DNA of 12,251 nt from Actinomycetes bacterium (GTDB lineage: Bacteria; Actinomycetota; Acidimicrobiia; Acidimicrobiales; Bog-793), in assembly GCA_021821585.1 (NCBI GenBank), contig JAKACF010000059.1:1-12251 (forward strand), read 5' to 3'. The notes beneath the pieces were generated by a model. The model saw only the letters and a list, made by a program, of their open reading frames with translations. It did not search any database and had not been told where the DNA came from. The position numbers were made by a program, and so were the translations under genes. Shown here one piece after another: positions 1 through 6,495 of the stretch (the stretch's first letter is position 1; every line of letters starts with the position of its first letter).

Positions 1-2469
1 CTCCTCGAGGTGGAGCGCCCTGCCGTCGGGGCCGAGCTGGACGAGGAGCGCCGCCCCGCCGACCACGGTGGGCATGGCATGGGGAGGAAGCCGCCGCTCG
101 AGCTCGTCGTAGTGCGCCCGCACGAAGGAGAAGGTCTCCTCGCCGGCGTCCTTGTTGGCGAGCAGGCGGGCGAGGATCCGGTGGCCGTCCTGGGTGCGGA
201 TCTCGCCGAGGGTCATCTCGAGCAGCTCGGCGACGAGCTCCAGATGGCGGGCCGAGGTGAGCGCGTAGAGGTGGCGGGTCTCGCTCAAGGGGTCGGCCGG
301 GTGGCGGTAGCCCTCCCTCACGGCGTCGAACTCGTCCCTGGCGCCCGTGGAGACCACGACGTGGAGCACCGACTGGGCGACCGAGGCCGGCAGGCGGAAG
401 GCGGCTCCGGCGCGGCGTCGCTCGAACAGCTGGCGCGCCCAGGCGATCACCTCCTCGTCGCGCCCGGCGGTCCCGAGCAGGCGGACGAGCAGCGCCCGGC
501 TCTCCTGGTCCTCGGGGGAGTCGTCCCCACCGACCTCGAGGCCGAGGGCGTCGAGGGCGGGGCGGGCGGCCCGTCGCACGAAGCTCGCCCAGCTCGCGCC
601 GGCCTCGCCCTCCGCCGCGAAGTCGATCAGGCGCACGGCGCCCGCGACGACGCTCCAGATGCTCGGCTCCCGCTCCGGCCCGAGCCTCGCCAGCAGGGCG
701 AGGAAGTCCGACAGCTCGCTGCGCTGCGCGAGGGCGGAGGCCCACGAGTCGGCGAGGAGGTTGAAGCGCTCGAGGGGCTCGAGCGCGGTGAGGCCGGCGA
801 GCACCCGGTCGAGCAGCTCGCCCTCGTAGCGCAGCCGGTACACGCCCGTTCCCCCGGCGTCGACCACGGGGAGCCCCCGCACGGGCCCGAGCCGGTGGCC
901 GTCACCTGCCTCCTCGGGACGGAGCAGCACCGAGCGGGACTCGCCGGGCCGGTCCTCGATCCGCACCGGCACGATCCAGCCGTCACCGATGGCGGACGGC
1001 GGGCCCGACGGCGGCCGCTCGGACTCGGGGAGGTAGCTGAAGGGCTCGGAGCGGATCGTGAGCTCCCCCTGCTCGAGCGAGGCGGTGAGGAGGGGGTGGC
1101 CTCCCTGGAAGATCCAGGTGTCGAGCATGGCCCGCACCGGCTCGCCGCCCGAAGCCCCCTCGAGGGCGTCCCAGAGGTCGGTGGTCTCCGTGTTGGCGTA
1201 GGCGTGCTCGGCGAGGTAGCGGCGGACGCCGTCCCGGAAGCGCTCGGGCCCGAGGTACTGCTCCACCATCCGAAGGACGCTCCCGCCCTTTAAGTAGGTG
1301 AGGTTGTCGAACATGGCGTCGGCCTCGTCGGGCGCCCGGACGGGGAACTCGATCGCCCTCGTGGCGTGCAGGCCGTCCACCTGGAGCGAGAGGTCCTTCT
1401 CGACGCCGAACTGCACCCAGCGGTGCCATCCGGGCCGGAAGTCGTCGAGGCAGAGGAGCGACATGAAGGTGGCGAACGCCTCGTTCAGCCAGATCCCGTT
1501 CCACCAGCCCATGGTGACGAGGTCGCCGAACCACATGTGGGCGATCTCGTGCTCGACGACCTCGGCGATGAGGGCGAGCTCGGAGATGGAGGAGTCCTCG
1601 GGGTCGCACAGGAGGTCCTGCTCGCGGAAGGTGACACAGCCGAGGTTCTCCATGGCGCCCATGGCGAAGTCCGGGATGGCGACGAGGTCGAGCTTCTCCG
1701 CCGGGTAGGCGATGCCGAAGTACTCCTGGTACCAGGACAGCGCGTGGGCGGCGGCCTCGAGCGCGAAGGAGGTGAGGCGGAGCGATCCCTCCGGGACGAC
1801 GGCCCGGATCGGCACGCCCTCGGCGACGACCGGCTCGCTCAGCTCGAACGGGCCGATGCAGTAGGCGACGAGGTAGCTCGACATCACCATCGTGTCCTCG
1901 AACACGATCCTGCGGCGTCCCTCCCCGAGGTCGACGACCTCCTTCTCCGGCGCGTTGGAGACGGCCACGAGGCCGGCGGGGACCTCGAGGGTGACCGAGA
2001 AGACCGCCTTCATGCCGGGCTCGTCGAAGCAGGGGAAGGCGCGCCGGGCGTCCGTCGCCTCGAAGTGGGTGGAGGCGATCTCCCGCTCGCGTCCGGAGGT
2101 GTCGGTGAACCGGCTCCGGTAGAAACCGCAGAGCCGGTCGTTGATCGGCCCCGAGAAGGTGCAGGTCAGCACGGCCGGGCCTTCGGGGAGGACACCGTCG
2201 GAGACGAAGCGGACCCGCTCGAGGCGCTCTTCGGGCTCGATGCCGAGCGGCCGCTCGGCGCCGTCCCCGCCGCGCACGTGGGCCGAGGAGATCTCGAGCC
2301 CGACGGCGTTCAGCACGATCTCCGGCGTGGGTTCGCGAACGGTGAGCTCGATCGCCACCTCGCCCTCGAACACCGAGAGCTCAGCGTCCGGCACGACCGT
2401 GATCGAGTACCGGTTCGGGACGACGGTCCTCGGGAGGCGGTACTCGTCGTGCTGGGAAGCCGTGGTCAT
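1..2469 (-). CDS. pepN: M1 family zinc aminopeptidase (aminopeptidase N / puromycin-sensitive type), 3' end cut by window edge
   Basis: Probable cytosolic metallo-aminopeptidase that removes N-terminal residues from peptides, acting late in protein turnover. Reading from the ATG at 2469, 823 codons stay open to position 1, so only a short C-terminal piece is missing if it has the usual 830-870 residues. An N-terminal beta domain (about 1-205) is followed by the catalytic domain. That domain holds the substrate-anchoring GAMEN at 271-275, the zinc motif HEIAH at 307-311 with the third ligand E330 in WLNEAF (HEXXH-X18-E), and the transition-state tyrosine Y392 in LTYLKGG. The remainder, from about 530, is helical and fits an ERAP1-like C-terminal domain. 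No signal peptide is visible. There is no Shine-Dalgarno sequence; a TAACCT box ends 7 nt before the ATG, suggesting a leaderless message. It is divergent from the kinase gene with 64 bp between the starts. The family call is firm; the exact substrate range is not readable. Confidence 0.95.
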   Translation of the reverse strand, partial: MTTASQHDEYRLPRTVVPNRYSITVVPDAELSVFEGEVAIELTVREPTPEIVLNAVGLEISSAHVRGGDGAERPLGIEPEERLERVRFVSDGVLPEGPAVLTCTFSGPINDRLCGFYRSRFTDTSGREREIASTHFEATDARRAFPCFDEPGMKAVFSVTLEVPAGLVAVSNAPEKEVVDLGEGRRRIVFEDTMVMSSYLVAYCIGPFELSEPVVAEGVPIRAVVPEGSLRLTSFALEAAAHALSWYQEYFGIAYPAEKLDLVAIPDFAMGAMENLGCVTFREQDLLCDPEDSSISELALIAEVVEHEIAHMWFGDLVTMGWWNGIWLNEAFATFMSLLCLDDFRPGWHRWVQFGVEKDLSLQVDGLHATRAIEFPVRAPDEADAMFDNLTYLKGGSVLRMVEQYLGPERFRDGVRRYLAEHAYANTETTDLWDALEGASGGEPVRAMLDTWIFQGGHPLLTASLEQGELTIRSEPFSYLPESERPPSGPPSAIGDGWIVPVRIEDRPGESRSVLLRPEEAGDGHRLGPVRGLPVVDAGGTGVYRLRYEGELLDRVLAGLTALEPLERFNLLADSWASALAQRSELSDFLALLARLGPEREPSIWSVVAGAVRLIDFAAEGEAGASWASFVRRAARPALDALGLEVGGDDSPEDQESRALLVRLLGTAGRDEEVIAWARQLFERRRAGAAFRLPASVAQSVLHVVVSTGARDEFDAVREGYRHPADPLSETRHLYALTSARHLELVAELLEMTLGEIRTQDGHRILARLLANKDAGEETFSFVRAHYDELERRLPPHAMPTVVGGAALLVQLGPDGRALHLEE

Positions 2470-2476
2470 CGCAGCG

Positions 2477-2482
2477 AGGTTA
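2477..2482 (-). promoter_or_regulatory. -10 element of pepN, leaderless
   Basis: On the minus strand TAACCT fits TANNNT, and 7 nt separate it from the pepN ATG, so transcription would begin at or next to the A of the start codon. No convincing -35 hexamer is visible. A small GCCC-T-GGGC palindrome (2483-2491) abuts its upstream side. Confidence 0.6.
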
Positions 2483-2519
2483 GCCCTGGGCTCGACGAAC
2501 GGTGCCTGAGCGCCCCGGG

Positions 2520-2525
2520 TACGGT
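2520..2525 (+). promoter_or_regulatory. -10 element of the PfkB kinase gene, leaderless
   Basis: TACGGT fits TANNNT and lies 8 nt before the ATG at 2534. There is no purine-rich ribosome-binding site in front of that ATG. The pepN and kinase promoters share a 64-bp divergent intergenic region. Confidence 0.5.
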
Positions 2526-2533
2526 CTCGGGTC

Positions 2534-3559
2534 ATGCCGCACGCGATCCCCCCACTCGTGCTCCCCGACGGCGGCCGGCGGCCGCTCGGGGTGGTCTGCC
2601 TCGGCCACGCCCTCGTCGACCGCCTGGCAGAGGCGCCGCCCGAGGTCGTGGCGGCCGCCGGGCTCGAGCTCGGCGCGATGACCCTCGTCGAGGCCGCCAC
2701 CGCCCGGGTCATCGAGCAGCAGTGGGACCACTGGCAGGAGGTGGCAGGCGGCTCGGCGGCCAACACGGCGGCGGGCATCGCCTCCCTCGGCGGCAGCGCC
2801 GCCTTCGTCGGCTCGATCGGTGCCGACGCGGCCGGCCGCCGCTACATCGCCGATCTCGAGGCCGCCGGCGTGCGCTGCGTCGCCCACCCCGCCGGGGACG
2901 GCAGCCAGACCGGGCTCTGCCACGTCCTCGTCGGTGCCGACGGCACGCGGTCGATGGCGACGAGCCTCGGGGCGGCGGGCGAGCTCAGCCCTGCCGCCGT
3001 CGAGGAGGCGGGGATCGCCGGGGCCTCGGTCGTCTACATCGAGGGGTACCTGCTCGACGCCCCGCCGGCCGCCAGCGCCCTGGCCAAGGCGGTCGAGCTG
3101 GCCCGTGGCGCCGGGACGCTCGTCTCGCTCTCGCTCTCCGACCCCTTCGTGGTCGAGCGCCACCGGGAGGCCATCCTCGAGCTCGTCGAGGGCGGGGAGG
3201 TGGACGTCCTGTTCGGCAACGAGGAGGAGGCCCGCTCGCTGACGGGGGCGGCGAGCCTCGGCGAGGCGGTCGAGGCGCTCCGGCGCCCGGGGCTCCTCGC
3301 GCTCGTCACCCGCGGCGCGGCCGGGTCGGTCGCCGTCTCGGCCGAGGCCCTCGTCGAGACGCCGGCGGAGCCGGTGGCGGCCGTGGTGGACACGACCGGG
3401 GCGGGAGACCTGTTCGCCGCCGGTGCGCTGCACGCCCTCACCTCGGGCGGGGACGCCGCCGCGGCGGCGCGGGTCGGGTCGTTGGCGGCGAGCGAGATCA
3501 TCAGCCACTTCGGGGCGCGGCCCCGGGCGGACCTGGCGGCGCTCGTCGCCGGGTCCTGA
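2534..3559 (+). CDS. PfkB-family sugar/nucleoside kinase, adenosine-kinase-like
   Basis: 341-residue ribokinase-superfamily kinase that should transfer phosphate from ATP to a hydroxymethyl group of a sugar or nucleoside in the cytosol. Visible signatures are the substrate-side glycine motif GGSAANT at 72-78, the Mg/ATP-side NEEEA at 229-233, and the C-terminal PfkB signature DTTGAGD at 286-292, whose last aspartate (D292) is the expected catalytic base. The segment SLSDPFVVERHR (200-211) resembles the adenosine-kinase-like subgroup rather than fructokinases. The ATG at 2534 is chosen because the Rossmann-like start (GVVCLGHALVD) follows closely and a TANNNT box precedes it. The gene converges on the unknown gene at 3566 with only 6 bp between stop codons. 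No neighbour suggests a sugar pathway, so the substrate (adenosine, ribose or another) remains undecided. Confidence 0.9.
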   Translation: MPHAIPPLVLPDGGRRPLGVVCLGHALVDRLAEAPPEVVAAAGLELGAMTLVEAATARVIEQQWDHWQEVAGGSAANTAAGIASLGGSAAFVGSIGADAAGRRYIADLEAAGVRCVAHPAGDGSQTGLCHVLVGADGTRSMATSLGAAGELSPAAVEEAGIAGASVVYIEGYLLDAPPAASALAKAVELARGAGTLVSLSLSDPFVVERHREAILELVEGGEVDVLFGNEEEARSLTGAASLGEAVEALRRPGLLALVTRGAAGSVAVSAEALVETPAEPVAAVVDTTGAGDLFAAGALHALTSGGDAAAAARVGSLAASEIISHFGARPRADLAALVAGS

Positions 3560-3570
3560 GCCCGCTCAGG
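3555..3570. terminator. Palindrome containing both convergent stop codons, possible bidirectional terminator
   Basis: CCTGAGC-CC-GCTCAGG is a perfect 7-bp inverted repeat (in RNA, a 6-bp stem with a CCCG tetraloop). It contains the TGA of the kinase gene (3557-3559) in one arm and the TGA of the minus-strand gene (3566-3568) in the other. There is no T-tract on either side, so it is not a classical intrinsic terminator, although U-poor hairpins are often proposed to act this way in high-GC actinobacteria. Confidence 0.4.
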
Positions 3571-4171
3571 CGTGCTCGTTGTCCTCCTCGGGAGGAAGGA
3601 AGGGGAGATCGAGGTCGGTGAGGCGCACGAGGGCGCTCGCCACCCAGCGGGCGAGGCCGGCGATCTGCTCGTCGAGGCGGGTCGGGTCCTCGAGCATCTG
3701 CTCCTCGAGGCGGATGCTGCCCTGGTAGGAGACCTCGAGGGCGCTCACCGTCTCGCCGGTGTGCTCGAAGACCTGCTCGAGGGTCGGGGCCGTCCGCTCG
3801 AGGTGCTCGGGACCGAGCTCCGGCCCCTCCTCGTCGAGGACGGCGAGGACCGAGGCCGGGTCGGGCCGGGTGGAGAGGCGCTGGAGCCGGAAGGCGAGGC
3901 CGATGACGAGCTCGGGCGGCTCGGCAGGCGGCTCGCCGATGGACCAGGACCGGTAGGCGCTCTGGCTCCAGGTCGGCCAGTCCAGCGTGAGGTCGGCCCT
4001 CACCCTGGCGGGATTGCTCTCGCCGGGGAGGCTGTAGGAGGTCTCGAAGGACAGGTCGCCGAGGAAGACGTCCACCTGGAAACGCTCCTCGACGGCCTGC
4101 TGCTCGAGGAGGGCTTCCTCGAAGGCGTCGCGGAGTGCACCGATCAGGTCGAGCAGGATGTGGTCGATCAT
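3566..4171 (-). CDS. Hypothetical acidic 201-aa protein, family not recognised
   Basis: I do not recognise this protein. From the ATG at 4171 it has 201 residues, no signal peptide and no transmembrane segment. Residues 1-30 look like an acidic amphipathic helix (MIDHILLDLIGALRDAFEEA). Residues 31-100 alternate like beta strands and carry aromatic residues (WPTWSQSAYRSW at 65-76). Residues 115-185 look helical again, and the tail is acidic (PPEEDNEH). Codon use and GC match the neighbours, which supports a real coding frame, as does the lack of any credible product on the other strand. A longer frame upstream to 4690 would run into the phosphodiesterase gene and is unlikely. A TAGCCT box lies 10 nt upstream. 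It is divergent from the phosphodiesterase gene and convergent with the kinase gene. No metal-binding or nucleotide-binding motif is visible. Confidence 0.8.
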   Translation of the reverse strand: MIDHILLDLIGALRDAFEEALLEQQAVEERFQVDVFLGDLSFETSYSLPGESNPARVRADLTLDWPTWSQSAYRSWSIGEPPAEPPELVIGLAFRLQRLSTRPDPASVLAVLDEEGPELGPEHLERTAPTLEQVFEHTGETVSALEVSYQGSIRLEEQMLEDPTRLDEQIAGLARWVASALVRLTDLDLPFLPPEEDNEHA

Positions 4172-4181
4172 CGCGACGGCG

Positions 4182-4187
4182 AGGCTA
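4182..4187 (-). promoter_or_regulatory. -10 element of the hypothetical gene
   Basis: Minus-strand TAGCCT fits TANNNT, 10 nt before the ATG at 4171, predicting a 5' leader of only a few bases. No Shine-Dalgarno sequence is seen. It sits in a 45-bp divergent gap with the phosphodiesterase promoter. Confidence 0.45.
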
Positions 4188-4204
4188 CTGCGGGCGAAGG
4201 CTGG

Positions 4205-4210
4205 TAGACA
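4205..4210 (+). promoter_or_regulatory. Possible -10 element of the phosphodiesterase gene
   Basis: TAGACA is an imperfect match (last base A instead of T) located 6 nt before the ATG at 4217. That spacing makes ATG 4217 a better leaderless start than the GTG immediately before it at 4214. Confidence 0.35.
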
Positions 4211-4216
4211 CAGGTG

Positions 4217-5080
4217 ATGACGGAGAACCCGTGGCTGGAGCGTCGTGTCATCGCCTACGCCCACCAGGGTGGGGCGCGGGAGGCGCCGTCGAGCACCTTG
4301 TGGGCCATCTCCCAGGCCGTCTCCCTCGGGGCGCCGGCGATCGAGCTGGACGTGCACGCGACGAGCGACCGCCAGCTCGTCGTCTGCCACGACGCCACCC
4401 TCGACCGGACGACGAACGGCAGCGGCGAGATCCGCCACCACAGCCTCGCCGAGCTGGCCGAGCTCGACAACGCCTACTGGTTCGTCGAGGGGGAGGAGGC
4501 GGTCCACGACCGCCCGGCCGAGCAGTACGCCCTGCGCGGGCGGGCACCCGGCGACCGCCGCTTCGGCGTGGCGAGCCTGGCAGAGGTGCTCGAGGCCTTC
4601 CCGGGGGTGGTGCTGAACCTCGACATCAAGCAGACCGCCCCGGAGGTCGAGCCCTACGAGGAGCTGCTCGCCGACCTGCTGAGGGAGCACGAACGGCGTG
4701 ACGACGTCATCGTCGCCTCGTTCAACGACGCCGCCACCGACGCCTTCTCCGCCTACGCCCCGGAGATCCCGACCTCGGCGGGGACGTCGGCCACCGCCGC
4801 GTTCTACTACGCCGCCCGCTCAGGCGAGCCGGCGCCGGACGCGGCCACCCGGCACGTCGCCCTGCAGGTGCCGGCGAACCACGGCGACATCACCGTCGTC
4901 GACGGGCAGTTCGTCGAGGCGGCCCACCGCGCCGGGCTCGCCGTCCATGTCTGGACGATCGACGAGGCCGCCGAGATGGAGCGCCTGCTGGAGCTCGGCG
5001 TCGACGGGCTCATTACCGACCGCCCGAGTGTCCTCGTGCCGATGCTGGCGGCTCGCGACGAGGCCTGGCAGCCGTGGTGA
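4217..5080 (+). CDS. Glycerophosphodiester phosphodiesterase (GDPD/UgpQ type)
   Basis: Cytosolic GDPD-family hydrolase of 287 residues. It should split deacylated phospholipid head groups (glycerophosphodiesters) into glycerol-3-phosphate and an alcohol. The TIM-barrel signatures appear in order: catalytic H16 in AYAHQGG, metal ligands E43 and D45 in ELDVHA, second catalytic H58 in VCHDATLDRTTNG, and D136 in LNLDIK where the third metal ligand is expected. The C-terminal VHVWTIDE and GVDGLITDRP segments are typical of the family end. Two positions differ from the textbook pattern: HRG is HQG, and the PENT box reads PSST (24-27). No signal peptide or membrane segment is present. The start could be GTG 4214, one codon earlier. 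It is a single gene, convergent with the bL37 gene and divergent from the unknown gene. Confidence 0.9.
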   Translation: MTENPWLERRVIAYAHQGGAREAPSSTLWAISQAVSLGAPAIELDVHATSDRQLVVCHDATLDRTTNGSGEIRHHSLAELAELDNAYWFVEGEEAVHDRPAEQYALRGRAPGDRRFGVASLAEVLEAFPGVVLNLDIKQTAPEVEPYEELLADLLREHERRDDVIVASFNDAATDAFSAYAPEIPTSAGTSATAAFYYAARSGEPAPDAATRHVALQVPANHGDITVVDGQFVEAAHRAGLAVHVWTIDEAAEMERLLELGVDGLITDRPSVLVPMLAARDEAWQPW

Positions 5081-5084
5081 ACGG

Positions 5085-5100
5085 ACCGGTGCGGCCCGGT
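5085..5100. terminator. Weak hairpin between convergent genes
   Basis: ACCGG-TGCGGC-CCGGT forms a 5-bp stem with a 6-nt loop in the 25-bp gap between the phosphodiesterase and bL37 stop codons. There is no T-tract. Short GC stems are common by chance at this base composition, so this is tentative. Confidence 0.25.
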
Positions 5101-5105
5101 GGGGC

Positions 5106-5189
5106 TCAGCCGCGGCCGCAGTTCGGCTTCTTGCCGTGGTTGGCCTTCTTCTTCTTGCGCAGCTTGCGCTTCACCGTACGCTTGGACAC
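5106..5189 (-). CDS. Ribosomal protein bL37 (27-aa large-subunit mini-protein)
   Basis: A 27-residue, very basic peptide beginning at GTG 5189 (read as Met-Ser-Lys-Arg-Thr-Val) and ending in TGA. It has a run of Lys/Arg and then KKANHGKKPN, which matches the ANHGKRPN-type signature of bL37, a small actinobacterial 50S protein described from mycobacterial ribosome structures. The mycobacterial protein is about 24 residues; this one has a short CGRG tail beyond the conserved PN. The frame stays open upstream to 5387, but that part would overlap the DUF192-like gene and is not ribosomal in character. The GTG is preferred because the basic peptide starts there and a TACACT box lies 9 nt upstream. 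It is convergent with the phosphodiesterase gene. Automated callers may miss it because of its size. Confidence 0.8.
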   Translation of the reverse strand: MSKRTVKRKLRKKKKANHGKKPNCGRG

Positions 5190-5198
5190 AAGCTGGGC

Positions 5199-5204
5199 AG
5201 TGTA
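5199..5204 (-). promoter_or_regulatory. -10 element of the bL37 gene
   Basis: Minus-strand TACACT fits TANNNT, 9 nt before the GTG start, implying an almost leaderless mRNA. The 46-bp gap 5190-5235 must also hold the promoter of the divergent DUF192-like gene. Confidence 0.5.
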
Positions 5205-5235
5205 GTCGGCCGACGGGATGCGAGAATCGGGCGCT

Positions 5236-5556
5236 ATGGCGTGGCTGCTTCGTGACGGGCAGGTGCTGGCGAGCCTCGACATCCTCGAGTCGGCCCGCCC
5301 GGTCGCCCTCCGCCGCCCGCCCGAGCACGCCGCCCGGCTGGTGAGGGGGTCGAGGGGCTTCTCCGCCCTGGCGGGTCCCTCCGGCATGGACGTCGCCTGG
5401 CTCGACGACGACCTCGTCGTCCTCGCCCTCCGCTCGTCCGGCCCCTACGGCCTGCCGCGGTGGCGCCGGCGGGCCGCCGGCCTCCTCGAGGCCGAGCGCG
5501 GGGCCTTCGGGCGCTGGGGCCTCGCCGTCGGCGACCACCTGGAGATAAAGGAGTAG
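5236..5556 (+). CDS. DUF192-like small protein, divergent
   Basis: 106-residue soluble protein of unknown function. Its C-terminal half follows the DUF192 pattern: GMDVAWLDDDLVVL (50-63) matches the family's P/MDVxFLDxDxxV core, and GLLEAERGAFGRWGLAVGDHLEI (82-104, in parts) matches the usual VLEAxxGAFxRWGLxxGDxLE ending. The N-terminal MAWLLRDGQVLASLDI also fits actinobacterial members. The central part, where the family usually has an Arg-Gly-Leu-Met/Leu turn and a His-Thr-x-x-Met segment, is not recognisable, so this is a diverged member. Start ATG 5236 is preferred over ATG 5218 because MAWLLRDG is the usual family beginning; GAGAAT lies 8 nt upstream as a weak -10. No signal peptide is present, unlike many DUF192 proteins. 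It lies 56 bp upstream of rsmI on the same strand. Confidence 0.7.
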   Translation: MAWLLRDGQVLASLDILESARPVALRRPPEHAARLVRGSRGFSALAGPSGMDVAWLDDDLVVLALRSSGPYGLPRWRRRAAGLLEAERGAFGRWGLAVGDHLEIKE

Positions 5557-5572
5557 GCCGCCACCTCGACCG

Positions 5573-5587
5573 GGCAGCCCGCCTGCC
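5573..5587 (+). other. Small hairpin in the DUF192-rsmI gap
   Basis: GGCAG-CCCGC-CTGCC gives a 5-bp stem with a 5-nt loop in the 56-bp gap. It could be a weak terminator after the DUF192-like gene or chance. Downstream, GGACAGT just before the rsmI start is a poor -10 candidate, so whether rsmI has its own promoter is unclear. Confidence 0.2.
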
Positions 5588-5612
5588 GCAACCCGCTGTG
5601 GGACAGTGGTGC

Positions 5613-6485
5613 GTGCCCCCGCCACCCCCCGGCCGGCTCGTCCTCGTCGCCACCCCGATCGGCAACGTGCAGGACCTCTCCCCCCGGGCGGCCGGCGCGA
5701 TCAGCGAGGCCGACGTCGTCTGCTGCGAGGACACCCGTCACTCCGGCCAGCTCTTCAGCCGCCTCGGGCTGCGTCCCCGCCGCCTCGTCTCCCTGCACGG
5801 CCACAACGAGGCCGCCCGGGCCTCCGAGGTGGTGGGCTGGCTGGCCGAGGGGCTGACCGTGGCGCTCGTGAGCGACGCCGGCCTGCCCGGCGTCTCGGAC
5901 CCGGGCGGCAGGGTGGTGGCCGCCGCCCACGAGGCAGGGGCCCGGGTGACCGCCGTGCCCGGGCCGTCCGCCGCCCCGACGGCGGTCGCCCTCGCCGGGC
6001 TCGGGGACGGCCGGTGGCGCTTCGAGGGCTTCCTTCCCCGCAAGGGGGCCGAACGCCGGCACCGGATCGCCCAGGCGGAGCGTTCTGACGTGGTGACGGT
6101 CTTCTACGAGTCCCCGAGGCGCGTGGACGCCCTCCTCGGGGAGCTCGCCGCCGCTGCCGGGGACGGCCGCCTCGTGGCGGTCGGGCGCGAGCTCACCAAG
6201 CTCCACGAGGAGCTCTGGCGCGGACCGCTCGGAACGGCGCGTGGCCGGTGGCCCGCCGGCGAGGCGCGGGGAGAGTTCGTCCTCGTCCTCGACGTCGCGC
6301 CGCCAGAGGCGCTCGAGCCGCCGCCGCCCGGCGAGCTGGCGCTCGCCGTGGAGGAGCTCGTGGCCGGCGGCCTCAGCCGGCGCGACGCCGTCGCCGAGGT
6401 GGCGGGCAGGCTCGGCCTCAACACGCGTGCCGTCTACGACGCGCTTCCCCGAGGGTCTCAAAGGGGCCGGCCGGACGCCTTGTAG
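5613..6485 (+). CDS. rsmI: 16S rRNA (cytidine(1402)-2'-O)-methyltransferase RsmI
   Basis: Uses S-adenosylmethionine to 2'-O-methylate C1402 in the decoding centre of 16S rRNA. From GTG 5613 the protein has 290 residues, the normal family length. The tetrapyrrole-methylase-like fold shows TPIGN at 14-18, CEDTRHS at 38-44, SLHGHNE at 60-66, VSDAGLPGVSDPG at 86-98, the SAM-site PGPSA at 116-120, FEGFLPRKG at 137-145, YESPRR at 165-170 and GRELTKLHEE at 191-200. Residues from about 240 to 280 (LSRRDAVAEVAGRLGLNTRAVY) form the C-terminal RsmI helix-turn-helix. The frame is open further upstream but overlaps the DUF192-like gene and lacks family sequence, and GTG 5613 is directly before the conserved strand RLVLVATPIGN. 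Its TAG stop lies inside the putative metG -10 element. Confidence 0.95.
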   Translation: MPPPPPGRLVLVATPIGNVQDLSPRAAGAISEADVVCCEDTRHSGQLFSRLGLRPRRLVSLHGHNEAARASEVVGWLAEGLTVALVSDAGLPGVSDPGGRVVAAAHEAGARVTAVPGPSAAPTAVALAGLGDGRWRFEGFLPRKGAERRHRIAQAERSDVVTVFYESPRRVDALLGELAAAAGDGRLVAVGRELTKLHEELWRGPLGTARGRWPAGEARGEFVLVLDVAPPEALEPPPPGELALAVEELVAGGLSRRDAVAEVAGRLGLNTRAVYDALPRGSQRGRPDAL

Positions 6486-6488
6486 GCT
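6483..6488 (+). promoter_or_regulatory. -10 element of metG overlapping the rsmI stop codon
   Basis: TAGGCT fits TANNNT and is followed by exactly 7 nt before the metG GTG. Its first three bases are the rsmI stop codon TAG. No Shine-Dalgarno sequence precedes metG. No clear -35 hexamer is seen inside the end of rsmI. Confidence 0.55.
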
Positions 6489-6495
6489 CGGCGGC

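Noticed and set aside
10..1293. Long plus-strand open frames opposite pepN (427 aa and, further on, 751 aa)
   Set aside because: They are antisense to a gene with complete M1 peptidase motifs, have no recognisable domain, and arise from the scarcity of stop codons at this GC content.
4172..4690. N-terminal extension of the 201-aa unknown gene to 374 codons
   Set aside because: The extra part lies entirely over the phosphodiesterase gene's catalytic region, and a -10-like box sits directly before the ATG at 4171.
5190..5387. Extension of bL37 upstream to a 93-codon frame
   Set aside because: The upstream part overlaps the DUF192-like gene, has unrelated composition, and the basic ribosomal peptide starts exactly at the GTG that follows a -10 box.
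5601..5612. GGACAGT before rsmI as a -10 element for a leaderless rsmI
   Set aside because: It lacks the TA at the first two positions and its spacing to the GTG is only 5 nt.
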